From NCBI GenBank assembly GCA_023488565.1, contig JAMDDZ010000076.1:20305-44997 (forward strand): a stretch of 24,693 nt of DNA, in the 5' to 3' direction. Under the pieces are notes generated by a model. The model saw only the letters and a list, made by a program, of their open reading frames with translations, was not told the origin of the DNA and searched no databases. Each line of letters begins with the position of its first letter. Positions within the stretch are counted from its first letter, which is position 1. The DNA comes from Bacillota bacterium (GTDB taxonomy: Bacteria; Bacillota; Sulfobacillia; Sulfobacillales; Sulfobacillaceae). Below, piece by piece: positions 1 through 7,643 of this stretch. Both the position numbers and the translations under genes were made by a program.

Positions 1-1071
1 CAGTTGCGGGAGGATTTGAGCGAGAGACTTCTTGCGGGCTTCCTGTTTGCGGGCCTCCCGGTAATAGGCTTGGGCCAGGCCAACCGGAGTATCGCCCGGC
101 TGAGCTGTGAGTACTACCGCAGTAGATGGATTTTCCAATGAGGGTACCTGAACCGACCACGGCAGCGACTGGTTTCGGAACAGATACTGGTAAGTCAGCC
201 AGAGATCTCCGAGATGGCGTAACTGGTTAGGGTCTGCTGCGATTTGCGATTGATACTCGGTAATTTTTTGTTCCAGGTGCTGGCGCCGTTTTTCCAATAA
301 CCGTGCCAATTGGTTACGTTGGGATTCAAAGGCCATGGCCTGTTCGCGGGTCCGGAAATATTCATCGAGGGCCGCGTCCGGATCTGTCACGGCATGACTT
401 TGGTATCCTGCAAGTGGGTAGACCCACAGATCGGCCTGGCCTTGTGGGGAAGTGAGCTGATAAAAGCGGTAATTGGCTTGATGCCAATCGGAACAAAACC
501 GCTCCCAAGACCATTGTCCTGTTTCCGTGTACAGGCGTTGTGCCAATGGGGTTAAGTGGTTGGGATTATGGGTATCGCAGGGATTGGCAACGGCTGGCGG
601 CGCGGCATAAGGCTGACCGGGCCAAACAGTGCGTCCGGGACGGCCTGGCGGAATCTTACGGAATGCGTCAATCACGGTGAAATCCGGGGTTGCCAGGACC
701 AGATTGGTAAGGTGTCCTGCCATTTCGACAATGAGATGGCCGGGTTTGGATTCGTCAAAATCGTCGTACTGCAAGATTTCCAGGTGGACAACACGCTCAA
801 AGGGAGGCACCGCCAGGGAAGTGATGGTAAATGGAGTCAATCGCTGGAAAAATGGATTTTTATTGCGGTTGCCTTCTTTAGGCAGTGGTCGCTGAGTCCA
901 ATGCATGCGGCTTAACCCTGGTGCCAACACTATTAATAGAGAACGGGGGCGATTTTTTGCCTTGAACCAAATATGGCCATTCTGGGAGACGATGTGCTCT
1001 ACGTGCATGCCGGGCAATTCGGTGGTCCAGCGCTGCTCTAAAGCACGTAACATAAGGGCGTCAAAGGGCAT
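1..1071 (-). CDS. rqcH: RqcH/Rqc2-family (NFACT) ribosome quality-control protein, N-terminal part
   Basis: Open for 357 codons from an ATG at 1071 to the left edge without a stop, so the C-terminus lies outside the window. The start is preceded by AGGAG six bases upstream. The opening MPFDALMLRAL matches the NFACT-N opening MSFDGLxLRA. Further family landmarks are the GHLTNLVL stretch (119-126), KIPPGRPGRTVWPGQPY around 150, and near residue 330 a 'PGDTPVGLAQAYYREARK' segment equivalent to the SPxxNAQxYFKKY motif before the coiled coil. RqcH binds stalled 50S subunits and recruits tRNA-Ala to add alanine tails that mark nascent chains for degradation; older databases call it fibronectin-binding protein. 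The usual Asp-Arg pair of the family appears here as Glu92-Arg93. Divergent from the MFS gene. Family assignment is confident; activity is inferred. Confidence 0.9.
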   Translation of the reverse strand, partial: MPFDALMLRALEQRWTTELPGMHVEHIVSQNGHIWFKAKNRPRSLLIVLAPGLSRMHWTQRPLPKEGNRNKNPFFQRLTPFTITSLAVPPFERVVHLEILQYDDFDESKPGHLIVEMAGHLTNLVLATPDFTVIDAFRKIPPGRPGRTVWPGQPYAAPPAVANPCDTHNPNHLTPLAQRLYTETGQWSWERFCSDWHQANYRFYQLTSPQGQADLWVYPLAGYQSHAVTDPDAALDEYFRTREQAMAFESQRNQLARLLEKRRQHLEQKITEYQSQIAADPNQLRHLGDLWLTYQYLFRNQSLPWSVQVPSLENPSTAVVLTAQPGDTPVGLAQAYYREARKQEARKKSLAQILPQL

Positions 1072-1118
1072 GGGAGACTCCTGCCTTCCTGAATACATAT
1101 CAAATGTCATTGTACGAT

Positions 1119-1148
1119 TTAACGTAATTGATTAAAAGGCACTATACT
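1119..1148 (+). promoter_or_regulatory. candidate sigma-A promoter for the MFS exporter
   Basis: TTAACG at 1119-1124 and TATACT at 1143-1148 are separated by 18 bases. Transcription would start near 1155 and include the structured leader at 1182-1241. The -10 is good and the -35 is poor. On the opposite strand TACAAT (1114-1109) could serve rqcH as a -10, but no convincing -35 accompanies it. Confidence 0.35.
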
Positions 1149-1181
1149 GAGATGTAGATTTGTGGCATCGATGGTGGGATA

Positions 1182-1241
1182 ATGGCTTAAGAGTGGCTTA
1201 AGTCCCCGTGGAGGCGGGGAAAGTGCGTCCGCCTGAGCCAT
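1182..1241 (+). promoter_or_regulatory. structured 5' leader with two competing left arms
   Basis: A direct repeat TGGCTTAAG occurs at 1183-1191 and 1194-1202. Either copy can pair with CCTGAGCCA at 1232-1240, allowing one G-U pair and one mismatch. Between them is a hairpin TCCCCG (1203-1208), loop of six, CGGGGA (1215-1220). The element ends about 17 bases before the GGAGGG ribosome binding site (1258-1262 region) of the MFS gene. It could be a regulatory RNA, such as an effector- or translation-responsive leader, or a DNA operator built on the repeated CTTAAG. I do not recognise a named riboswitch class in it. Confidence 0.4.
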
Positions 1242-1268
1242 GTTGACAATTTCTTTGGAGGGATAGCC

Positions 1269-2774
1269 GTGGCACAGGGAAACGCTCATTCAGCGAGCGG
1301 CTTGAGACATTTGTGGCAAACCTTGCCATTGGAGAAATACACGGCCAGGCCTAACTACATTTGGCTGGTGGTCGGCACAGTCTGTATTGGAGCGTTCATG
1401 GCTGCCCTTGATGCCAGCATCGTGAATGTTGCCTTGCCGATCATGAGTACGTCATTTCATGCATCTGCCAGTGTCGTGGGTTGGGTTCTTATTTCTTACC
1501 TGCTAACGTTGGCTACTTTGTTGACGTTGTTTGGCCGCATGGCCGACATGTTGGGTCGAAGGCCGCTTTATACCTTCGGCTTTCTGGTGTTTATTCTGGG
1601 ATCGGCAACCTGCGGTGCCGCCGTTAATCTGACGATGCTTATCGTGTCCCGGGTTTTTCAAGCTGCGGGCGCGGCAATGCTGCAAGCCAATTCGGTCGCG
1701 ATAATCACAGCAACCGTACCAGCTTCTGCTCGTGGAAAGGCAATCGGATTTCAAGGGTCGGCTCAAGCGATAGGATTGTCGCTCGGGCCCGCGATTGGCG
1801 GGGCTTTGATTGGGCTGTTCGGATGGCGGGCTATTTTTTACGTGAATGTGCCGGTGGGATTAGTCGGAACGATTATGGCGGGAATGATCTTGCCCAAAGA
1901 TAAGATGTCGGGTGCTAAAGCGACGTTTGACTGGTGGGGCACCATATTGTTCACGCCGTTTTTAGTCACCTTGATGTTAGCTTTGACAGAAGGAAATGTT
2001 TGGCATTGGGACTCTCCTGCGATTATCGGACTGTTCGTCGCATCTATTGTTCTGCTCGTCGCTTTTCTTCTGCGGGAGAAAAGTTTTCGGGCTCCGCTGG
2101 TAGACTTAAAGTTATTTAAAATTCCCATCTTCAGCATGGGTAATTTCACGGGATTATTGTCGTATTTGGCTATGTTTGGGGTTCTGTTTCTGATGCCGTT
2201 CTTCTTTGAGCGGGTCTCTGGATTCCATTCCGCATTAACCGGCTTGATTCTGACGTCGGTGCCGCTGGGAATGACAGTGGTCGCGCCGAAAGCTGGCGGA
2301 TTGGCAGATCGCTATGGTTCGCGGTTATTGACGACGGTAGGCATGGCAGTGACAGGCTTGGCTGCGCTGTTCTTGGCATTTAGTGTCAGCATCCGTGCCG
2401 ACTTGATCTTCATGATTGCCGAACTAGTATTTGTAGGCGTAGGGCTCGGAATCTTTACGCCGCCCAATAATAGTTCGGTGATGGGCAGTTTGCCGTCTGA
2501 CCGTTTGGGTGTGGGCGGCGGTATTTTGAACATGGCACGATCTTTGGGCATGGCGATGGGTACCGCACTGTCTAGTACATTGATGGCCGCGTTTTTAATT
2601 ATGCATGGGGGAACCGAAAGTGCTAACGGACCGAAACCTCCTTGGATCCCCGCCATTCGGTACGCGCTGTTTGTTTTGGTGTTTTTGTCGCTGGTGGCGG
2701 CTTTGATGTCGTTATTTCGAGTTAAAGGGGAGTCGAAAAACGGCGAACACGAAGCAATGCCAATGGAATGGTAG
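1269..2774 (+). CDS. EmrB/QacA-type MFS drug exporter (DHA2 family)
   Basis: 501 residues from a GTG at 1269, with GGAGGG about six bases upstream. It is a polytopic membrane protein of the drug:H+ antiporter-2 class, predicted to have 14 transmembrane segments. Visible family motifs are LDASIVNVALP (47-57, motif D1 in helix 1), GRMADMLGRRPLY (89-101, motif A in the cytoplasmic loop), and the helix-5 motif C region GLSLGPAIGGAL followed by GWRAIFYVNVPVG, which is characteristic of EmrB. Such proteins export drugs, dyes or other amphipathic compounds using proton motive force. The substrate cannot be read from sequence. No membrane-fusion partner (EmrA) or TetR/MarR regulator lies next to it. 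The gene is alone between the leader and a strong hairpin, so it is probably monocistronic. Confidence 0.88.
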   Translation: MAQGNAHSASGLRHLWQTLPLEKYTARPNYIWLVVGTVCIGAFMAALDASIVNVALPIMSTSFHASASVVGWVLISYLLTLATLLTLFGRMADMLGRRPLYTFGFLVFILGSATCGAAVNLTMLIVSRVFQAAGAAMLQANSVAIITATVPASARGKAIGFQGSAQAIGLSLGPAIGGALIGLFGWRAIFYVNVPVGLVGTIMAGMILPKDKMSGAKATFDWWGTILFTPFLVTLMLALTEGNVWHWDSPAIIGLFVASIVLLVAFLLREKSFRAPLVDLKLFKIPIFSMGNFTGLLSYLAMFGVLFLMPFFFERVSGFHSALTGLILTSVPLGMTVVAPKAGGLADRYGSRLLTTVGMAVTGLAALFLAFSVSIRADLIFMIAELVFVGVGLGIFTPPNNSSVMGSLPSDRLGVGGGILNMARSLGMAMGTALSSTLMAAFLIMHGGTESANGPKPPWIPAIRYALFVLVFLSLVAALMSLFRVKGESKNGEHEAMPMEW

Positions 2775-2782
2775 GGAATTGC

Positions 2783-2817
2783 GGCAAAGGGCGCAACTAA
2801 AGGTTGCGCCCTTTGCC
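2783..2817 (+). terminator. 15-bp perfect hairpin after the MFS gene
   Basis: The arms 2783-2797 and 2803-2817 are exactly complementary over 15 bases, around a TAAAG loop, starting nine bases after the MFS stop. No T tract follows on the plus strand, so it is not a canonical intrinsic terminator. It may still stop transcription, protect the 3' end of the upstream message, or sit in the leader of the following operon. Confidence 0.6.
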
Positions 2818-2884
2818 CAAGAGGCGGAAAATAAGAACTGACGACCAGATTGAACACGGTAACCAACCGGCAGGAGGGACATCC

Positions 2885-3088
2885 ATGTGGACGGTTGTCT
2901 ATATCGCTCCCACGTTAGCTATTGCGGAGCGATTAAAGCAGCTACTAGAAAATGAGGGCATGTTGGTCAATTTGCGACGCGTTGATGTGGATGATGCTGG
3001 CCGTGGCAATATTGAAATCCAAGTGCCTGATGGGGAAGCGGAGGAGGCCCATGAAATTATTACCGAAAATTTGGGCCGATTGAGATAA
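2885..3088 (+). CDS. small DUF2007-like protein upstream of pyk
   Basis: 67 residues from ATG 2885, preceded by AGGAGGG; a longer in-frame TTG start at 2804 lies inside the hairpin and is unlikely. The pattern MWTVVYIAPTLAIAERLKQLLENEG, then a basic beta segment, then IEIQVPDGEAEEAHEII, resembles the ferredoxin-like DUF2007 / 'putative signal transducing protein' fold. Small proteins of this kind are often misannotated as glutamate decarboxylase in Clostridia. Its stop overlaps the pyk start (TAATG), so it is translationally coupled to pyruvate kinase and may act with it. No catalytic motif is visible and its function is unknown. Confidence 0.75.
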   Translation: MWTVVYIAPTLAIAERLKQLLENEGMLVNLRRVDVDDAGRGNIEIQVPDGEAEEAHEIITENLGRLR

Positions 3089-4818
3089 TGCGACGAACTA
3101 AAATTGTAGCTACTTTGGGCCCTGCGTGCGATAATCTTGACGTTATGACGCAACTGTTGCAGGCAGGGGTCGATGTAGTCCGAGTCAATTTGTCCCACGG
3201 GGAGTGGGATCTGCATCAAAAGCGTATTCGATTAGCCCGGAGTGCTGCACAACAACTAGGAAAAGAAATTGGGGTGATGTTAGACACCCAAGGACCAGAA
3301 GTGCGCCTTGGACCGTTACAAAAGACACTGCATTTAGAGATTGACGATACTTTTTACATCGGGCGAGAAGGCAATGAATCCGACCGCATATTGACGGTGA
3401 CCTGGCCGGGGCTGTTTGGCATGTTGCAAACGGGGCAAACGCTATGGATTGACGACGGCCGTTTAGTGGTGGAGGTGCGGTCTGTCACCAATGATTTGAT
3501 TACCCTAGCGGCTAAGAACCGTGGTGATGTCGATTCCCAAAAAAAGGTAAGTCTGCCTGGATATGGTTGGCCATTGGATCCTCTCACGCAAAAAGATCGG
3601 GATGCGATAGTACGGGGGCTGACCGAAGAAGGCATTGATTTTGTGGCGCTCTCTTTTGTACGGACAGCGGAGGATATTTTTGCGGTTCGTCGGTTTTTGG
3701 AAGAACAACAAATATCAACATTTCTTATGGCAAAAATAGAAAACCCGCTGGGGATGGATCATCTGGATGAAATTTTGCAGGTATCCGACGGGGTTATGGT
3801 AGCTCGCGGGGACTTAGGCGTAGAATTGCCAGAGGAAGAGGTTCCGGAGTTGCAAAAAACCATTATTCGTCAGGCGAATTTGATGGGACGTCCAGTAGTC
3901 ACCGCGACCCAAATGCTTGAGTCTATGGTAGATCAAGAACGGCCGACCCGAGCTGAGGCGACCGACGTAGCCAATGCAATCTGGGATGGAACCGACGCTG
4001 TGATGCTATCGGCGGAAACTGCCGTGGGCAAGCATCCGGTAGAGTCTGTTGCCATGATGGCTAAGATTGCGGAGCGCGCAGATGCGCATCCCGAATACGC
4101 GCACCGGATTAAGTTTACCACCGATCGCATTGCTGATGCGGTCAGCCGAGCGTCGGCGGAAATTGCCGCCGAACTGCACGCACGGGCCATTCTCACGGTG
4201 ACCGAATCGGGATACACAGCGCGAATGGTCAGTCGCTGTAAACCGTCGGTGCCAGTGGTAGCGATTTCCCCCCATCAAACCACGTTGCGACAACTTACCT
4301 TGTATTGGGGTGTGGAAGGGCTTGCAATGAACTCGGCCATTCATACCACTGATATGGTGCGTCAAGCCATCGAAGTGGCACGAGAAGCAATGGTTGTAGA
4401 AGAAGGAGATTTGGTGGTAGTGACGGCTGGCGTACCTCATGGTACTCCCGGGACCACGAATTTGGTGCGTGTTGAGATGATTACCGACCCCGTGCTAGAA
4501 GGTCAAGGACTTGGGGTCAACGTCGGGTCCGTAACTGGGACGGTGGTGGTAATCAATAGCCAGTCGGTGCTGCCGGATTCCCCGTTTGTGGCGGTGGTAG
4601 ACGGTTATGATCAATCCTGGCTGCCAATTCTGGACCAGGCTTCGGCCATTGTTGCCAGCAACGCCGGGTGGACTTCTGATATTGCCGTGTATGCCCTGTC
4701 ACGAAAAATTCCGGCTGTGGTTGGGGTTCAAGACGCTACTCAGAAGCTTAAAAGTGGACAGATCGTTACCGTAGACCCGGTACGTGGGGTGATTTATTTG
4801 GGGAAGACGCAAGTATAA
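3088..4818 (+). CDS. pyk: pyruvate kinase with C-terminal PEP-utiliser-like domain
   Basis: 576 residues from ATG 3088. It converts phosphoenolpyruvate and ADP to pyruvate and ATP in the cytoplasm. Motifs include TKIVATLGPA at the N-terminus, VRVNLSHG, DTQGPEVRLG, the catalytic MAKIEN (Lys216), MVARGDLGVELP (237-248), and the signature PVVTATQMLESM with GTDAVMLSAETA. After the regulatory domain, residues from about 470 form the extra domain found in Bacillus and Geobacillus pyruvate kinases and related to the phosphohistidine domain of PEP synthase. In that domain the usual Thr-Ser-His reads Thr-Ser-Asp (Asp531), so the histidine is missing. Coupled to the small protein upstream; dat follows after 33 bases. 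Confidence 0.95.
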   Translation: MRRTKIVATLGPACDNLDVMTQLLQAGVDVVRVNLSHGEWDLHQKRIRLARSAAQQLGKEIGVMLDTQGPEVRLGPLQKTLHLEIDDTFYIGREGNESDRILTVTWPGLFGMLQTGQTLWIDDGRLVVEVRSVTNDLITLAAKNRGDVDSQKKVSLPGYGWPLDPLTQKDRDAIVRGLTEEGIDFVALSFVRTAEDIFAVRRFLEEQQISTFLMAKIENPLGMDHLDEILQVSDGVMVARGDLGVELPEEEVPELQKTIIRQANLMGRPVVTATQMLESMVDQERPTRAEATDVANAIWDGTDAVMLSAETAVGKHPVESVAMMAKIAERADAHPEYAHRIKFTTDRIADAVSRASAEIAAELHARAILTVTESGYTARMVSRCKPSVPVVAISPHQTTLRQLTLYWGVEGLAMNSAIHTTDMVRQAIEVAREAMVVEEGDLVVVTAGVPHGTPGTTNLVRVEMITDPVLEGQGLGVNVGSVTGTVVVINSQSVLPDSPFVAVVDGYDQSWLPILDQASAIVASNAGWTSDIAVYALSRKIPAVVGVQDATQKLKSGQIVTVDPVRGVIYLGKTQV

Positions 4819-4851
4819 GGGCGAGGATATGACGGAGGGAAGTTAAGCAGG

Positions 4852-5700
4852 ATGCAGGTATATCTAAACGGTAAGTTTGTGCCGGAATCGCAGGCTATGG
4901 TCTCTATCGATGACCGAGGCTTTCTGTTTGCCGATGGTGTCTATGAGGTGATCCATGTCTACCGGCAAAAACTCTTTGAATGGGACTTGCATCTGGCACG
5001 GTTAGGCAGAAGTTTGGCAGCCATTCAGTTGCCAGCTGTCGATGGATCTGAATTGTCGCGTGTAGCCCAACAGCTCATCGGAGAACTGGGTCCGGAGCAA
5101 TCGGAAGCGAGCCTTTACATAGAAGTGACTCGTGGCACGCACCGCCGATCTCATGGATTTCCGCCGCCGGGGTCCACACCGCCCACGGTGTTGATGTGGG
5201 TACGGCCGGTGAACCCGATTCCCGAGGAAACCGTTGATCATGGCATCTCGATGATCACGGTCCCCGATGATCGCTGGGCTCAGGTGTGGATTAAGACCAT
5301 AGGGCTGTTGCCTAACGTGTTGGCCAAGGAAAAAGCACACCAAAAAGGGGCTTTTGACGCGATCTTTGTGCGCGACGGCATGGTCACGGAAGCCACTAGC
5401 GCTAATATCTTCATGGCTAAAGATGGCGTGCTTTATACTGCCCCGGCGACTAATTACATATTGCCTGGCATTACCCGCCATGTTGTATTGGAGCTTGCCC
5501 AGGCACGCAACATTACGGTGAATTTAACGCCGTTTAGTGTCGATCAGTTGGTTATGGCTGATGAGGCATTTCTTACCGGAACGCTTACCGAAGTGTTGCC
5601 GATTGCTTCTATTGATGGTTATCCGCTAAAAAGCCCTAGTGGGCCCCTAGCCCGTCAATTGCTGCAGGATTTGCATGAGAGAGCAGGACTACAGCCATAA
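4852..5700 (+). CDS. dat: D-amino-acid aminotransferase (class IV, PLP)
   Basis: 282 residues, close to the 283 usual for Bacillus D-alanine transaminases. ATG 4852 follows GGAGGGA at 4834-4840. It interconverts D-alanine and 2-oxoglutarate with pyruvate and D-glutamate, supplying D-amino acids for peptidoglycan. The fold-type IV lysine is Lys148 in WIKTIGLLPNVLAK, and the PLP-nitrogen glutamate is Glu180 in VTEATSANIF. Tyr31, Arg99 and His101 (within TRGTHRRSHGFP) match the substrate-carboxylate residues Tyr31, Arg98 and His100 of the D-amino-acid enzyme. This favours D-amino-acid over branched-chain specificity. It lies in the pyk run just before trmL. Confidence 0.88.
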   Translation: MQVYLNGKFVPESQAMVSIDDRGFLFADGVYEVIHVYRQKLFEWDLHLARLGRSLAAIQLPAVDGSELSRVAQQLIGELGPEQSEASLYIEVTRGTHRRSHGFPPPGSTPPTVLMWVRPVNPIPEETVDHGISMITVPDDRWAQVWIKTIGLLPNVLAKEKAHQKGAFDAIFVRDGMVTEATSANIFMAKDGVLYTAPATNYILPGITRHVVLELAQARNITVNLTPFSVDQLVMADEAFLTGTLTEVLPIASIDGYPLKSPSGPLARQLLQDLHERAGLQP

Positions 5701-5726
5701 TAACAGTCGAAACGGGGGGGAACGGA

Positions 5727-6185
5727 TTGCATGTGGTGTTAGTGGAGCCAGAGATTCCGCCTAACACCGGGAATATAGCGCGTACCTGCGCTGCTACCGA
5801 GACCACGCTGCACTTAATTGAGCCGTTGGGATTTTCGGTGGGCGATCGTTACTTGCGGCGTGCTGGGGTCGATTATTGGCATCTCGTGGATGTACGAATT
5901 CATAAGTCTTGGGACGCCTTTCCGTCATCGTTAAAATCCCCCCAGAATTTGCATTTGTTCACCTCTGGCGCGCAGGCATCTTATATTGATACGGTATTTG
6001 AGCCGGACGATGTGCTGATTTTTGGACGGGAATCGGTAGGATTGCCCAACTGGCTGTTGGATCAATACCCGGATCGGCAACGCAAGATTCCTATGCGTGG
6101 GGCGGTGCGGTCATTGAATTTGTCTAATGCCGTAGCTATTGTTGTGTACGAGGCCTTGCGACAACAAGGATTTCCCGGTTGGTAG
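5727..6185 (+). CDS. trmL: tRNA (cytidine(34)-2'-O)-methyltransferase, TrmL type
   Basis: 152 residues from a TTG at 5727. That start is chosen because MHVVLVEPEIPPNTGNIART is the family's exact opening and a G-rich Shine-Dalgarno stretch (5714-5720) precedes it. It is a minimal SPOUT (trefoil-knot) methyltransferase that 2'-O-methylates the wobble base of tRNA-Leu isoacceptors using S-adenosylmethionine. Motifs: NTGNIARTCAAT (motif 1), FGRESVGLP (motif 2) and IPMRGAVRSLNLSNAVAIVVYEA (motif 3, the knot forming the cofactor site). It lies 26 bases after dat and just before the exchanger gene, in the same presumed transcript. The exact tRNA substrate is inferred from the family. Confidence 0.93.
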   Translation: MHVVLVEPEIPPNTGNIARTCAATETTLHLIEPLGFSVGDRYLRRAGVDYWHLVDVRIHKSWDAFPSSLKSPQNLHLFTSGAQASYIDTVFEPDDVLIFGRESVGLPNWLLDQYPDRQRKIPMRGAVRSLNLSNAVAIVVYEALRQQGFPGW

Positions 6186-6242
6186 GTATAGGTGCGTCTG
6201 GATTGTCCATATAATCCATTGACCAAAGAGGGGAGGGGTACG

Positions 6243-7220
6243 GTGTCACTCCTTCTAATTTTAGTCAGTGGCATGGTGTTGATCATTCTATCAGCCGACT
6301 ACTTTACCAATGGGGTTGAGTGGCTGGGTTTCATTCTCGGACTTGGTGAGGGGGCGGTCGGATCCTTGCTCGCCGCCTTAGGGACAGCTCTGCCCGAGAC
6401 ATTGGTTCCGGTGATGGCAATGGCTTTTGGCGCGAGTCAGGTAAGTGATGCGATTGGATTGGGGGCTATCTTAGGAGCCCCGTTAATGTTGGCGACGTTA
6501 GCCTTCATGATCATTGGGATTGGGCTGTGGTCGCATCGGCGGGTCACCCCGCGTTTACAAAAGGGCTCCTTGGAGCGCGACTTGACTTTCTTTATCGGAT
6601 CCTTTGGATTGGCTATTGTCACCGGATTTTTGCCGTCATCCTGGCATACGCTCATGGCGTGCGTCTTGATTTTAGGATATGTAGCCCATGCCTGGACGGT
6701 TGTCCATCTCAATCGAGACACGGAAAGAGTGTCACCTCCGGCCGATAGATTGCATCTGGGTCTTGGCTCTATCCCGGTTTGGTTGATGGCCTGGGTTCAA
6801 GTAGCAATGGCGCTTTCCGGCATGATTTTGGGTGCCCGGTTTTTTGTGATGGCGCTGGATCATGCTTCCGCAAGTCTTAGCATTTCTGGCTTTTTCCTGT
6901 CGGTGATCATTACTCCGATTGCGACTGAACTTCCTGAAGTGTTAAATAGCGTGCTGTGGATTCGTCGGGGAAAAGATACGCTGGCTTTCGGCAACGTCAC
7001 CGGCGCGATGGCGTTTCAAGCTTCCGTAGTTCCTGCGTTAGGAATTTTTCTGACTCCGTGGCGTTTAACCGGATGGGAATTGGCCGCGGCTGCGTTAGCC
7101 TGGGGTTCTGCCTCCTGGATTTTGTGGCGAAGTCATCAGAAGCGGCTATCCCGGGGACCGCTGCTAATGGCTGGCCTATTTTACCTAACCTTTATCGGGC
7201 TAATGTTAGCCTGGGGATAG
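6243..7220 (+). CDS. Na+/Ca2+-exchanger superfamily (CaCA) membrane protein
   Basis: 325 residues from GTG 6243, chosen because GGGGAGGGG ends about five bases upstream. A longer in-frame GTG at 6192 would add a polar 17-residue leader with no good ribosome binding site. The protein is nearly all transmembrane helices and contains the two inverted alpha repeats of PF01699: GLGEGAVGSLLAALGTALPE near residues 30-50, and FFLSVIITPIATELPE followed by GNVTGAMAFQASVVPALG near 220-265. The GTALPE and ATELPE motifs supply the ion-coordinating acidic residues. It probably exchanges Ca2+ or another cation against Na+ or H+ across the cytoplasmic membrane. The ion specificity is not determinable here. 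Last gene of the pyk run; a terminator follows. Confidence 0.85.
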   Translation: MSLLLILVSGMVLIILSADYFTNGVEWLGFILGLGEGAVGSLLAALGTALPETLVPVMAMAFGASQVSDAIGLGAILGAPLMLATLAFMIIGIGLWSHRRVTPRLQKGSLERDLTFFIGSFGLAIVTGFLPSSWHTLMACVLILGYVAHAWTVVHLNRDTERVSPPADRLHLGLGSIPVWLMAWVQVAMALSGMILGARFFVMALDHASASLSISGFFLSVIITPIATELPEVLNSVLWIRRGKDTLAFGNVTGAMAFQASVVPALGIFLTPWRLTGWELAAAALAWGSASWILWRSHQKRLSRGPLLMAGLFYLTFIGLMLAWG

Positions 7221-7270
7221 AGTTAATCCTCAGGAAGCACTAAGTATATGATAAATGGAACAGCATTCCG

Positions 7271-7299
7271 TGTGAGGGACTTTGGGTCCCACATTTTTT
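7271..7299 (+). terminator. rho-independent terminator after the exchanger gene
   Basis: TGTG, a two-base bulge and GGAC (7271-7280) pair with GTCCCACA (7286-7293) around a short loop, followed by six T residues (7294-7299). This ends the pyk-dat-trmL-exchanger transcript and insulates the SASP gene from it. Confidence 0.6.
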
Positions 7300-7311
7300 G
7301 TTCGGTCCGGG

Positions 7312-7341
7312 TCCATAAATTAGGAGATTTCGGACACACTA
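7312..7341 (+). promoter_or_regulatory. candidate sigma-G (forespore) promoter for the SASP gene
   Basis: TCCATA at 7312-7317 and CACACTA at 7335-7341, spaced 17 bases apart, resemble the sigma-G consensus (TGAATA-like -35; CATACTA-like -10, six of seven matched). It sits just after the terminator and about 55 bases upstream of the SASP start, where a forespore promoter is expected. A near-identical element precedes the YIEGIA gene. Confidence 0.45.
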
Positions 7342-7395
7342 AAGGGAAAATCTTCACCGAAGGGCAAATCAAGGGAAAGAAAGGAACAGAACGCC

Positions 7396-7623
7396 ATGAC
7401 GAGTCAACTGCAACCTGGTACACTAGAGAAGAAATCTGCCTCCAAGACCAACAAATCCCAACGAGAAAACCTGACCATGCTAAAAATGGAAGCGGCTGAA
7501 CTTTTGGGGCTGATGGAGAAGGTGCGTCAAGTAGGCTGGGGCGGATTAACGGCGAAAGAAACCGGCAGTATTGGCGGATTGATGAACCGGATTCAGCGTG
7601 AACGAGCACAAAGTACCGAGTAG
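7396..7623 (+). CDS. alpha/beta-type small acid-soluble spore protein
   Basis: 75 residues from ATG 7396, with AAAGGAAC upstream. The N-terminal 26 residues are a polar Lys/Ser/Thr tail. From about residue 29 the sequence LKMEAAELLGLMEKVRQVGW, then GGLTAKETGSIGGLMNRI, fits the clostridial form of PF00269, with the conserved GW-GGL-T/S-A-x-E-x-G-x-IGG signature. These proteins coat DNA in the spore core, protect it from UV and chemicals, and are cleaved by the GPR protease on germination. The E-A-A stretch lies where the GPR site normally is. A forespore-type promoter lies upstream and no terminator follows before the next gene 20 bases away. Confidence 0.82.
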   Translation: MTSQLQPGTLEKKSASKTNKSQRENLTMLKMEAAELLGLMEKVRQVGWGGLTAKETGSIGGLMNRIQRERAQSTE

Positions 7624-7643
7624 AACGGGAGTCAGGTGATTAA

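Noticed and set aside
556..915. Plus-strand open frames of up to 119 codons over 310-1135
   Set aside because: They are antisense to the continuous RqcH reading frame, whose motifs are convincing.
1203..1241. Resemblance of CCGCCTG at 1230-1235 to the 3' end of the ZTP (pfl) riboswitch
   Set aside because: The conserved 5' half of that riboswitch is not present and the downstream gene is an exporter, not a folate or purine gene.
1243..1248. Perfect TTGACA -35 box just upstream of the MFS gene
   Set aside because: A matching -10 would fall at the start codon (around 1266-1271) and none is there; the ribosome binding site lies only about nine bases downstream.
2804..2884. Longer DUF2007-like protein from a TTG at 2804
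   Set aside because: It would begin inside the hairpin arm and lacks a ribosome binding site; ATG 2885 has AGGAGGG and a family-like opening.
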